Part shown: positions 25,801 to 33,579 of the stretch, piece by piece
Position numbering within the stretch: position 1 is the first letter of the stretch
Layout: the number at the start of each line of letters is the position of its first letter
Origin: Actinoplanes sichuanensis
GTDB taxonomy: Bacteria; Actinomycetota; Actinomycetes; Mycobacteriales; Micromonosporaceae
Reading direction: 5' to 3'
NCBI RefSeq assembly: GCF_033097365.1
Contig: NZ_AP028461.1
Location: 6,448,001 to 6,512,000 of the forward strand
Length of the DNA stretch: 64,000 bases
The notes under the pieces: generated by a model
Told to the model about the DNA's origin: nothing
The model's input: the letters and a program-made list of their open reading frames with translations, nothing else
Database searches by the model: none
Translations under genes and position numbers: made by a program

Positions 25801-26104
25801 TCACCACGGGCAGGATCCGGCCGGCCGGTTTCGTCGCGATCCAGTACTCGATCTCCCGGTTCACCCACGCCGACCGGGCCGCCGCCGGCGAGGCGAGGAG
25901 CACGAACCACTCCGAGCCGTCCAGCGCCTTCTGGATCGACGACCACAGCCCGGGCGTCACCGACAGGCCGGTCTGGTCGCGGAAGATCCACAATGCCTGG
26001 CGACGGTGCCAGGGCCTCGCGAGCCGGTGCAGTCCGCGCTGGACAGCCGGCGCCAGCTTGCCGTCCGCGGCATGGCTGTACGAGATGAAGCCGTTGAAGC
26101 GCAA
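22802..26104 (-). CDS. TIR domain - TM - coiled coil - WD40 repeat protein
   Basis: 1100 residues in four parts. (1) Residues ~1-165 are a TIR domain: FNGFISYSHAAD, WIFRDQTGL, LLASPAAARSAWVNREIEYW. Glu84 sits where NAD-cleaving TIR domains keep their catalytic Glu. (2) A single membrane helix spans about 190-210 (VAVAAVALLTVVASGTAVLA). (3) A long Ala/Gln/Glu/Arg coiled coil runs about 215-405. (4) About 450-1090 is a WD40 propeller or two, with repeated FSPDGRTLAT...LWD(V) units. Such proteins read like membrane-anchored receptors: the WD40 part senses, the coiled coil oligomerises, the TIR part signals or depletes NAD. This role is inferred. Confidence 0.88.
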   Translation of the reverse strand: MRFNGFISYSHAADGKLAPAVQRGLHRLARPWHRRQALWIFRDQTGLSVTPGLWSSIQKALDGSEWFVLLASPAAARSAWVNREIEYWIATKPAGRILPVVTDGEWRWDAEADDLSADSTAVPDALRGVFAEEPLFLDLRWANDDRRLNLRDSRFRDAIAELAAPMHGVGKDELESEDLRQHRQSRRLRRVAVAAVALLTVVASGTAVLADHNADRATASAVEAQRQQRDAAHQRGEAERYAEQARRQQDNARAQEARARAATTERKRQEERAREQQLAAQRAAAEADRQEKAARRQQELAKRARELAREQEAVAREQRELAQQSSREATSQRIIAEQQQRLAEEAAAETERQRRNAQQQQRMADEAAEEARRQKALAEQNARKAEAAAAEARRHEAGAEEQKRVTTGRRLINQAKATIDNDPVLALRLGIAAQRIQPGTEARTELAGIVAATRRAGTMSDTWYAAHGSGGVIAVVESDFTAGLWNVADPANPVRLAPLDGFLFTAQPVFSGDGRLLVMSGGFELTPQLFDVSDPAHPVLVGTVPEPAGNWTTFSPDGKMLGVVDLDGVWSLWDVSDPARPALLTRQTEGYPAPLGFSPDGRSVVAAGAPGTVWNITDRTRPTKVGTLPGDWTQVTVHPVRPLLATNDDAGTLAFWRLDDPARPQRGDTAPTRSHAVAFSPDGRTMASSDDDGTARLWDLTDTPVPMLELSDQGGSPRSMSFSPDGRTLATVGSTRTLSLWNATAHGEPTAVGQADGTAGRTVTAALTSDGRRLTTVHADGTATVWDVTDRAHPLRRATVRVHDGGIGAAAVSPSGALIAAGGLTPEAPLTLTEVGDPSAPKTVRGLPGGEPGGRITFSPDGRTLAVDIGNYSIAFWDVTEPSRAALLSLLHGVDWVEAVTYSPDGHTIAVGEGRSVALWDVTDRTKPVRRTTLKGHADAVLGAAFSPDGRMLATGSADRTAAVWNLDGRARRQAILTGTRAAVRSVAFAPDGRTLTTGSEDGSVAFWDVGELSGPVRMTAMRRASLGSKSLVPHPDGRTLTASGGELGGRRAVLWDYSSLIALRDEPAAVACGAAGGGFTADEWAAYIPEVAYQPTCPE

Positions 26105-26201
26105 TGCCCCGGTCCCTGTCCTCGTTGGTGAACGCCGACCGATTGTGCACGCCGGAGATCATCCGTGGAATTCGGTACGGGGTGTGGTAATCGTTGTCGC
26201 C

Positions 26202-28217
26202 ATGTTCGCCGGGATGGATGAGATCGACTGGACGTCGATGCGGCACGCCTACGGGCCCGCGACCGAGATGCCCGAGGTGCTCCGCGGGCTGGTCGCGAAG
26301 CGGAAACGGATCCGGTCCTGGGCGCAGGACTGCATGTGGGGTGGCATCCACCACCAGGGCGACGTCTACGAGTGCACGCTCCGGGCCGTCCCGTTCCTGC
26401 TGGAGGCGGCCGCGGCACCGGGCGTGCCGGGCCGGCCGACGATCCTGCGCCTGCTCGCGAGCATCGGCAGCGCGGAGGTCGACGACCTCGGCCGGCTGCC
26501 CGAGACGGGCGGCCTGTGGCGGGCCGCGCAGCCCGCCGTGGCCGAGGGTCATCCGACGTTCCTGGCGCTGCTCGCCGACGACCGGAAGAAGGTCCGGCGG
26601 GCGGCGACCGAGGCGCTGCTGGTCGACCGGGAGCGGACCGCGGAGACGCTGTCGGCGTTGCGGGGCCGGCTCGCCGTGGAGAAGGACGTCGCCACCCGGG
26701 CCGCCGTCATCGAGGCCATCGGTGTGATCGCGCGACGTCTGCGTGCCGGACGGCTGCACGGCGCCGACTTCGACGAGCTGCTCGGCTGGCTCGGCGGGCT
26801 CGCCGCCGGGTCACCGCATCCCGACGTGCGGCTGGCCGCGTTCACCGAGCGGCTGCGCCTGACCGACGAGCCGGACGACGACCTCGCGACCACGCTGTAC
26901 GACATGCTCGGCGCGACCGACGCGATCGACCTCCGGGACCTGCGGGAGGCGCTGGGCGACCGGGTCACCGTCCGCAACACTCTGCTGGCCCGCACCTTGC
27001 GGGAGGGCCCACCGGCGCGGAAGAACAACGCGATGTGGGCGGCGTCCGGGGCGACCAGCCACTGGCGCGGCGACTACAGCGACGTGATGCTGGCCTGCGT
27101 CGAACTGCTGCCGGATCCCCGGACCCGGCCCCTGGGCCTGCGCATGCTGACCGGGGATTCCTGGCCGCTGGTCGCGCCGGTCGCCGACCGGGTGTTCGAG
27201 TTCGTCGAGGCCGCGCTCGACCGCGGCGCCCCGGTTTACGCCGCTCAGAAACCCGACTTCTGGAGCTTCGACGGCGGTACGGTCTGGGCGCTCACCACCA
27301 CGCTGGCGAAACTGCGCGACCCCCGGGTGTTGCCGATCATCGCTCGGGCCCTCGAGGAGGACGCGCTGCCGGTCGACTGCCGGCCACCCCTGTTCGCCTA
27401 CCGTGACGAGATCGTGCCGCTGGTCCCGCTGCTGCGCCGGCAGATCCGGCGGACGATCGCCGCGGGTGATCACCAGTCCGGTCTGAACCTGCTGTGGCAC
27501 CTGCACCGCGCGGGCCCGGCGGCGGCCGAGGCGTTGCCCGAGGTGTCGGCCCTGGTGCCGTACGACGACTTCTGGGGTGAGTCGTTGCGGGCGCTGGCGG
27601 TGATGGGGCCCGCCGCGGCTCCGGCGCTGCCGCTGGTCCGGGAGCGTCTCGCCGACGGCGATCCGCGCACCGTCGGCCACGCCGCCGAGGCTCTGGCGGC
27701 CATCGAGGGCGGTACGGCCGAGGCCGAACTGCGGGCCCTGCTGGCCGACGCGGACGCCCACGTGCGTACCGGCGCCGCCAACGGACTCCGCGCGATCGGG
27801 GTCCCGGCCGTGGAGGTGCTGCACGCCTACGCGGAGGACGACTACTGGTCGTTGCGCACCATCGGCCCGGACGCGGCGCCCCTGGTGCCCCGGTTGCGTG
27901 CCGCGGTCGAGACGGCGCGATGGCCGGAGGGGGTGCTCACCCTGCTGTGGCAGATCACCGGTGACACCGGCACGTACCTGCCCGCGCTGATGGAGAACTT
28001 CACCCGCGAGCGGTCCCGCCACAATCTGACGGCGGAGATCTGGGCCGAGATGGGCCCGGCGGCGGCCGCGGCCGAGCCGTTGCTCCGCGCGGAACTGGCG
28101 AACCCGGTGCGGGCGACGTATCGGCCGAACAGCCACGGCAGCTCCGACGTCGAGGACGACGAGGCCTTCGTGACGACGTGCCGTAGGGCGCTGGCCGCGG
28201 TCACCGCGACCGGCTGA
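26202..28217 (+). CDS. HEAT-repeat (PBS-lyase-like) protein
   Basis: 671 residues from ATG 26202; the ATG at 26214 (MDEIDW) is an alternative. The protein is almost wholly alpha-helical repeats (LLASIGSAEVDDLG, FLALLADDRKKVRRAATEALL, RTVGHAAEALAAIEGGTAEAELRALLADADAHVRTGAANGLRAIG), typical of HEAT/PBS-lyase repeat scaffolds. No catalytic domain, signal peptide or membrane segment is seen. It is divergent from the TIR-WD40 gene with a 97-bp gap; whether they work together is unknown. A strong hairpin follows its stop. Confidence 0.8.
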   Translation: MFAGMDEIDWTSMRHAYGPATEMPEVLRGLVAKRKRIRSWAQDCMWGGIHHQGDVYECTLRAVPFLLEAAAAPGVPGRPTILRLLASIGSAEVDDLGRLPETGGLWRAAQPAVAEGHPTFLALLADDRKKVRRAATEALLVDRERTAETLSALRGRLAVEKDVATRAAVIEAIGVIARRLRAGRLHGADFDELLGWLGGLAAGSPHPDVRLAAFTERLRLTDEPDDDLATTLYDMLGATDAIDLRDLREALGDRVTVRNTLLARTLREGPPARKNNAMWAASGATSHWRGDYSDVMLACVELLPDPRTRPLGLRMLTGDSWPLVAPVADRVFEFVEAALDRGAPVYAAQKPDFWSFDGGTVWALTTTLAKLRDPRVLPIIARALEEDALPVDCRPPLFAYRDEIVPLVPLLRRQIRRTIAAGDHQSGLNLLWHLHRAGPAAAEALPEVSALVPYDDFWGESLRALAVMGPAAAPALPLVRERLADGDPRTVGHAAEALAAIEGGTAEAELRALLADADAHVRTGAANGLRAIGVPAVEVLHAYAEDDYWSLRTIGPDAAPLVPRLRAAVETARWPEGVLTLLWQITGDTGTYLPALMENFTRERSRHNLTAEIWAEMGPAAAAAEPLLRAELANPVRATYRPNSHGSSDVEDDEAFVTTCRRALAAVTATG

Positions 28218-28218
28218 C

Positions 28219-28268
28219 ACCCCGAGCCGCGCCGGCCGGTTCGGTCACCGGCCGACGCGGCTCGGGGT
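28219..28268. terminator. 50-nt near-perfect hairpin between convergent genes
   Basis: ACCCCGAGCCGCG (28219-28231) pairs perfectly with CGCGGCTCGGGGT (28256-28268). Inside it GGCCGGT pairs with ACCGGCC around a 6-nt loop. This gives about 20 bp of GC-rich stem with only 2-nt bulges. It starts right after the HEAT gene stop and reaches the stop of the convergent pseudogene, so it probably acts as a bidirectional terminator. There is no U-tract, as is usual in high-GC actinobacteria. Confidence 0.8.
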
Positions 28269-29581
28269 CAGCCCCGGCTGGAACCGAATCCGTACCTGAC
28301 GGTCTGGGTCGCCGTGCCGTCAGCGGTGTGGCCGGTGACGGTCAGCGTGTGCCAGGTGTGTGCCGTCGCCGGGGTGAAGCGGACCTCGGCCGCCCCGGTG
28401 GCGTCGGCCGTGACCGTGCCCGCCGCCACCTCGGCGCCGCTGAAACCGAGCCGGCCGGGAACGCCCACCCCGCCGTTCGGGCTCCACTCGTTCCACGAGC
28501 CGTAGTAGTCGACGACCGGGTCGACGATCTCGACGTAGAGCCGGCGGGCGTCCGACTCGGCGCCGTCCCGGGAGATCGCGACCACGTTGAAGATCTCATA
28601 GGTCGGGTACTCCGGGGTCCAGGCGACAGTCGCCGAACCGTCCGGCGCGGCGTCGACGGTCTGCGGCGATTCCGGGAACCAGCCCCAGTGGTAGCGGTAG
28701 CTCACCGGGCGTGGTGGCCTACCTGTACGTTCACGTTCACCCGGCGCGTCGCTGACCGAGATCTGCCTGGTCTTCGAGCCGATCCAGGACGAAGACGCCC
28801 GCCACACCCGAACCGCCGGAACCCGGGTACTCGGTCTCGACGTACTTCCGCGGCAGAATCGCCGGCTCCGCGGCGGGCGCCGTGTTGTCGATCCTCAGGT
28901 AGCAGGTCTCGCCCCACTCGCCCTGGTCGTCGTAGTCGGCGGCCTGTGCGCTCCAGGCCAGGACCGTGCCGTCGGCGTACGAGCGCAGGTTCGTGCTCAC
29001 CACCGGGGTGGCCCCGCTCCCGCTCCCGATGGGCGTGCGCTCCTCCGGCTTGTCGACCGGCCAGATCGCGAACGTGGTCGTCGGGTAGGACGACGGGTCG
29101 GCGTCGGCGGTGTTCGCGGTGAAATAGGCGAGCCCACCCGCGACCGGTGCGTCGGTGATCGTGCCGCACGGCCGGTCCGGGTAGCGCAGGCGCAGGCCGC
29201 TGACGGTCGGCAGGTGGTTGGTGGACATGCTCAGGTTCAGCGGGCGCAGGGAGCGCCAGGCGTTCGGGTCGCTCTCGGCGGAGGCCGCCAGCCGTACCCC
29301 GAAGGTGATGGTCTTCTCCCGGCGGGCGAGGGCCGCCGAGACCAGATCGGCCGCCTCGACGGTCAGGTAGGCGCCCGGGCAGACGACGCCCTTGCCGAGG
29401 TTGCGCTGAGCGACGAGTTCGAGGTCCTTCGCCGGCGCCAGGTGGTCCGGTCGGTGACCGGGCCGGTACGCCACACCTCGGCCGGCGCCGCGACCGCGCA
29501 GTCGGCGACCTTGGTCTCGGCGGTCCACAGGTCGGCCCGGTGGACGACCTGACCCTGGTAGGCGGAGATTTCTCGTCGCAT
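28268..29581 (-). pseudogene. Broken secreted/surface repeat protein
   Basis: One gene is spread over three frames. 29581-~29450 reads AYQGQVVHRADLWTAETKVADC and EVWRTGPVTD. ~29440-28770 reads AYLTVEAADLV, LNLSMSTNHLPTVSGLRL, GGLAYFTANTADADP, WGETCYLRIDNTAP and VFVLD. ~28700-28268 reads SYRYHWGWFPESP, DGSATVAWTPEYPTYEIFNVVAISRDG and a final Ig-like beta domain. This order matches actinobacterial extracellular proteins built of beta-sandwich repeats. At least two frameshifts and no signal peptide upstream mark it as a pseudogene. The second junction (~28700-28780) also contains a stretch that fits neither side. Confidence 0.7.
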
Positions 29582-29659
29582 CCTCGACGAGCGAGCGATG
29601 TCAACACCGTCGATGAACGGCGATCACTCCATTTCGGAGGGAGACGACCGGGGACCGGG

Positions 29660-29686
29660 GGCCCGGCAGAGCTGTGCCGCCGGGCC
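29660..29686. terminator. Hairpin downstream of the glycoside-hydrolase-like gene
   Basis: GGCCCGGC (29660-29667) pairs perfectly with GCCGGGCC (29679-29686) around an 11-nt loop, 8 bp past the stop of the minus-strand gene ending at 29695. It is a plausible intrinsic terminator without a U-tract. Confidence 0.55.
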
Positions 29687-29694
29687 GCGCCGGG

Positions 29695-30588
29695 TCAGTG
29701 CCGGGCGAGGGCGCCGGTCAGCTCGCGCATGGCGGCCCGGGAGTCGTCGGTGAGCACCCAGGCCTTGTCACCCTCGGCTCCCGGGGTGGACCAGGCGACG
29801 TAGACGGTGGGCGGCCGGTCGGCCGGATCGCCGGTGGCCGCGAAGCGTTCGAAGGCCCGATCCAGCCAGGCCGACTCCCGGCGGATGGTGTCCGCCCGCA
29901 CCCGGTCGTCGCCCATGAAACCCCGCTCGGCCAGGCCGTACGTCACTCCGTCGCGCAACCGTGGCCGGACGATCGTGTCGAACCAGCCGGTGTAGCCCGG
30001 GTGCTCGGGCAGGATCAGGTGGGCCGGGAACGCGCCGTTGTTCTCGTTCATTCCGGAGTAGACGTCGCACAGGTACTCGTCGGCCTCGACCCGCCGCCAC
30101 TGGCCGGGCGCCTGGGCGGCCCGGCCGCTGGGCCGCCACTGGTAGGCCATCGCGCAGTACGCCACCCGCGCGCCCGCCCAGCCGGCCTTGATCTCGTCCC
30201 GGGAGCGGGCGAAGACGGCACGGAAGGTCGCGCCGTCCAGGCGGTCACGGCCGCCCTCCGGCTCGTGGTGCACGATGATCCGGACCCACGGGTGGTCGGC
30301 CAGCCACCGGCCGATGTCGCGATGGACCCGGGTCCAGTCCCCCGCCGCCACCTCACCGGGCGCCGGTTTGTAGGAGATGTAGACACCGCCGTCACGCCAC
30401 GGCAGGGCCAGGTCACGGATGCGTTCGAACACCTTTCCCGGTTCTTTTCCGGGTGGCAGTGGCGGAATGAACTCGCGGCCGAACCGGGCCGCCGGGTAAC
30501 GCTCCCGGGTCACCGACGGGAGGGCGTCCTCGTGCACCCCGACGGCCACCGTGCGGGTGCCGCGAGCGCTGCTGTGATCGACGGTCAT
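29695..30588 (-). CDS. Glycoside-hydrolase-like (GH26-type barrel) protein, cytoplasmic
   Basis: 297 residues. TVAVGVHEDALPSV at the start and WVRIIVHHEPEGGRDRLDGATFRAVFARSRDEIKA in the middle follow the pattern of mannanase-type (GH26-like) TIM barrels, where an HExx(G/N) strand carries the acid/base Glu. YCAMAYQWRP and ADEYLCDVYSG would be the next barrel strands. No signal peptide is seen, which is odd for such an enzyme in this actinobacterial setting. ATG 30588 follows GGAGGG by 8 nt; the longer frame begins outside any ribosome site. Substrate unknown. Confidence 0.6.
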   Translation of the reverse strand: MTVDHSSARGTRTVAVGVHEDALPSVTRERYPAARFGREFIPPLPPGKEPGKVFERIRDLALPWRDGGVYISYKPAPGEVAAGDWTRVHRDIGRWLADHPWVRIIVHHEPEGGRDRLDGATFRAVFARSRDEIKAGWAGARVAYCAMAYQWRPSGRAAQAPGQWRRVEADEYLCDVYSGMNENNGAFPAHLILPEHPGYTGWFDTIVRPRLRDGVTYGLAERGFMGDDRVRADTIRRESAWLDRAFERFAATGDPADRPPTVYVAWSTPGAEGDKAWVLTDDSRAAMRELTGALARH

Positions 30589-30793
30589 GTTCCGGCCCTC
30601 CGAACTCTCCACCTGCCCGCTTTACGGACATATAGGGGAATTCTCCCGGTCGAGGTGCCGCCCCACCGGATCGACACGGCGAGGCGGGAACAGATCATGG
30701 TAGGTGGCGGTAACAAGAAATTCACGTTGTTCTTTTTCTCGGGACCGAAATCTACTCTCCGGTAACTACCGCTACGGCTATCGGAGGCCACCG

Positions 30794-31576
30794 ATGAGTA
30801 GGGCTACCCCCCTCGCCTGTCTCGTCACCACGTCCGTCCTGGCACTGGGGCTCGCCGCCCCGGCTCAGGCGGCGAGCAGCATCGACTACGCCGCGCTCGG
30901 CGACTCCTACTCCTCAGGGGTCGGCGCGAGCGGGCAGTCCGGGTCGTGTCTGCGCAGCAACAACGCCTACGGTCCGCTCTGGGCCGCCCAGAACAGTCCC
31001 GCCTCGTTCCAGTTCCTGGCCTGCACCGGCGCCACCACCGACGATGTGCGCAGCAGCCAGATCCCCAGTCTGAGCAGCGGGGCCGACCTGGTGAGCATCA
31101 CGGTCGGCGGCAACGACGTCGGTTTCACCTCGACCCTGCTCACCTGCTGGACCAGCACCGATTCGGGGTGCGTGGCCAAGGTCAACGAGGCCAAGGCGTA
31201 CGCGGCGAGCACCCTCGGCGGCAAGCTGGACGCCACCTACGCCGCGATCAAGGCGAAGGCGCCGGGCGCCAAGGTGGTGGTGCTGTCGTACCCGCTGATC
31301 TACGCCACGCCGGCCACCGGCTGCACGCTCAGCACGGCCAAGCAGGCGGCGATCAACGACGGCGCCCGCACGCTGGACGCGAAGATCCAGGAGCGTGCCG
31401 AGGCCGCCGGTTTCGTCTACTCCGAGGTGCGCGACGAGTTCTCCGGCCACGAGGTGTGCTCGTCGACGCCGTACCTCAACGGCGTGACCCTCATCCCCGC
31501 CACCAACTCCTACCACCCCAACAACAACGGCTATCGGTACGGCTACCTGCCCGCCTTCACCGGAGCGGCCGGCTGA
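30794..31576 (+). CDS. Secreted SGNH-hydrolase (lipase/esterase)
   Basis: 260 residues. A signal peptide (LACLVTTSVLALGLAAPAQA, cleavage after AQA) is followed by the SGNH blocks: GDSYSSGVGA (catalytic Ser in block I), ITVGGNDVGF (block III Asn) and SYHPNNNGY (block V His). It resembles the streptomycete SGNH esterases/lipases stabilised by three disulfides: six Cys occur in pairs around CLRSNNA/FLACTG, CWTSTDSGC and GCTL/EVCSS. It is monocistronic, with CGGAGG 8 nt before the ATG, and probably cuts lipids or polymer esters outside the cell. The 180 bp upstream contain no gene. Confidence 0.92.
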   Translation: MSRATPLACLVTTSVLALGLAAPAQAASSIDYAALGDSYSSGVGASGQSGSCLRSNNAYGPLWAAQNSPASFQFLACTGATTDDVRSSQIPSLSSGADLVSITVGGNDVGFTSTLLTCWTSTDSGCVAKVNEAKAYAASTLGGKLDATYAAIKAKAPGAKVVVLSYPLIYATPATGCTLSTAKQAAINDGARTLDAKIQERAEAAGFVYSEVRDEFSGHEVCSSTPYLNGVTLIPATNSYHPNNNGYRYGYLPAFTGAAG

Positions 31577-31583
31577 GCGACCG

Positions 31584-31616
31584 GGGAGCCGTTGAGCAGT
31601 TCGAGCAACGGCTCCC
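31584..31616 (+). terminator. Intrinsic-type hairpin after the SGNH hydrolase
   Basis: GGGAGCCGTTG (31584-31594) and CAACGGCTCCC (31606-31616) form a perfect 11-bp stem with an 11-nt loop, 8 bp after the stop codon. No U-tract follows. The remaining stretch to 31865 has no convincing gene. Confidence 0.75.
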
Positions 31617-31865
31617 ACAGGGCCTTGATACCCGTCTCGGTCTCGGTTGCGGCGCGCCGACCGGCGGTTCCGTCGGTCCGGGCGGTGGCGGTGAGCTGCG
31701 AAGAAGTCATGCCGAAAGCTTGCGATCGCAGTCTCAGCACAGCCTCAAGTCGGACTCAGGGGACGGACAAATCCGCCCCGGCTCAGAAGTCGTGACACCC
31801 CGCCGAATGGGCAGACAGGCGGGAATGTCGAGGCGAGAGGCCTGTCCTTGACCGGGACGAGACTG

Positions 31866-33335
31866 ATGGCGGCCCTGACCGCGGTCTACGCCGCGGCGAT
31901 GATCGGGGTCGTCACGTCGGCGGCCACCGGCGTCGGCACGGTCGAACGGATCGCCGGACCGGCCATGCTCCTGCTCGATGTGGCCGGGGTGGTCTTCGGC
32001 GTACGGGCGTCGCGTGCTCCGGGCCTCGACCGGCCCACCCGCCGTTTCGCCCGGGTGGTCACCGCCGGGATGTGGCTGACCCTCGCCGTCTCGCTCACCT
32101 TCACGGCGACCGGCACGAAGGCGTTCCCGCAGCTCGGCGACGTCCTCCACATCGCCGTCATGCTCGTGCTCTTCGGGGCGCTGATGCTGGCCCCGCTGCG
32201 GGCTGCGGCCCGGCGCGAACGGTGGAAGACCCTCCTCGACGCCGGCACCGTGGCGGCCGGCGCCTCGATGCTGCTCTGGTATCTGATCATCGGGCCGTCG
32301 ATCGAGCGGCAGCAGGTCTCGGCCGGGCTGGTCCTCGCGGCGGCCTGTTATCCGGTGGCCGATCTGCTCGTGCTGTTCGGCCTGGCCCGGGTGCTGCTGC
32401 GGGGCGCCGGCCAGGTCTCCCGTCGCACCCTCGCGATGCTCGGTGGAGCGAGCCTGGCGATCCTGGCCGGTGACGTGCGGCTCGGGTACGTCCAGGCGCA
32501 CGTCGCCGTGTTCGACCGCACCGCGTTCGACTTCGGTGTCTGGCTCACCACGCACTTCCTGCTGTCGTGTGCCGCGGTCGAGTTGTGGCGGCAGGCGGTC
32601 CGGCCGGTGACCACGGCCGACGGTGTCCGGCCGGGCCTCGGCGGCAAGCTGCCGTTCCTCGGTATCGGCCTCGGCTACGGGCTCCTGACGACGGCCGCGC
32701 TCCAGGAGGAGCGGGTGTTCCCGTGGGCCGGGCTGGTGCTCGGCGGTGCCGGCATCACCGGCCTGGCCGTCCTGCGGCAGTTGGTGGTGCAGGAGGAGAT
32801 CACCGAGGCCGCCGAGACGGATCCACTCACCGGTCTGGCCAACCGGGCCCGGCTGCACCGGGAGTTGTCCCGCGCGCTGCGCCGGGCCACCCGGCACGGC
32901 CGACGCGTGGCGGTGCTGCTCGTCGACCTCAACGGCTTCAAACAGATCAACGACACGCTGGGGCATCAGGTGGGCGACGGGCTCCTGGTCGCGGCGGGGG
33001 CCGCGATGCGGGATGCGGTACGCGACAGCGACCTCGTGGGCCGGCTGGGCGGTGACGAGTTCGCGGTGCTGGTACGCCCGATCGCCGACGAGGCCGAGGC
33101 GGTCGCCGTGGCGGAGCGGGTGAGCCGGGCCGTCGCCGGGCCGTTCGTGGTGGCCGGCCGGCCGATGGGCGCGTCGGCAAGCATCGGGCTGGCGGTCAGC
33201 GAACCCGGCGAGTTCACCTCGGACGCTCTGCTGCATCGCGCGGACATCGCCATGTACGACCTGAAGCGACGGGGCAGCGGATGGCAGGCGTGGCATCCGG
33301 GACTCGCCGCGGCGGAGGACTCCCCGGGTCGGTGA
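31866..33335 (+). CDS. Membrane-bound diguanylate cyclase (GGDEF)
   Basis: 489 residues from ATG 31866 (a TTG at 31848 would add six). Nine or so hydrophobic segments span 1-~295 with no recognised sensor fold. A GGDEF domain follows: TDPLTGLANRARLHRELSRAL, LLVDLNGFKQINDTLGHQVGDGLL, active site LGGDEFAVL, and SASIGLA. It should make c-di-GMP from two GTP. An inhibitory RxxD site five residues before GGDEF is seen as RDSDLVGRLGGDEF. No EAL partner is nearby. c-di-GMP controls development in filamentous actinobacteria. Confidence 0.92.
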   Translation: MAALTAVYAAAMIGVVTSAATGVGTVERIAGPAMLLLDVAGVVFGVRASRAPGLDRPTRRFARVVTAGMWLTLAVSLTFTATGTKAFPQLGDVLHIAVMLVLFGALMLAPLRAAARRERWKTLLDAGTVAAGASMLLWYLIIGPSIERQQVSAGLVLAAACYPVADLLVLFGLARVLLRGAGQVSRRTLAMLGGASLAILAGDVRLGYVQAHVAVFDRTAFDFGVWLTTHFLLSCAAVELWRQAVRPVTTADGVRPGLGGKLPFLGIGLGYGLLTTAALQEERVFPWAGLVLGGAGITGLAVLRQLVVQEEITEAAETDPLTGLANRARLHRELSRALRRATRHGRRVAVLLVDLNGFKQINDTLGHQVGDGLLVAAGAAMRDAVRDSDLVGRLGGDEFAVLVRPIADEAEAVAVAERVSRAVAGPFVVAGRPMGASASIGLAVSEPGEFTSDALLHRADIAMYDLKRRGSGWQAWHPGLAAAEDSPGR

Positions 33336-33579
33336 AACACTGTTTCCCCTGCTCATAGCTGGAGTGCGCCACCGTACGCCTGTCATGATCCGTTGGAAAG
33401 TGACAAACCTCACTGGCACCCGAACGTTTTCATCTATCAGCCGATACGGCGTGACTTTCGGTCGAGTCGCCGTCACTCCGCGCGGTCCTGTAGTCGTACG
33501 TTCACCCGACGAACCTGTGGTCTGTTCAAGGGCAACGCGCGGCACTCGCTTCCGACGCTGTCCGGAGAGCGAGCGAAAG

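Noticed and set aside
22517..26131. 1204-codon plus-strand frame opposite the TIR-WD40 gene
   Set aside because: Arg/Pro/His-rich shadow of a high-GC gene; the minus-strand frame has clear TIR, coiled-coil and WD40 sequence.
26811..28220. Long minus-strand frame opposite the HEAT gene
   Set aside because: Composition (Gln/Arg/Gly/His-rich, no domain) is typical of an antisense shadow in high-GC DNA.
31543..31710. Minus-strand ORF of about 55 codons starting MTSSQLTATARTDG
   Set aside because: It lies over the terminator hairpin of the SGNH gene, has no ribosome site before its ATG and no recognisable family; probably chance coding.
33334..33346. GAAACACTGTTTC palindrome at the GGDEF stop codon
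   Set aside because: Too short and placed over a stop codon; neither a convincing terminator nor an operator for the gene 230 bp downstream.
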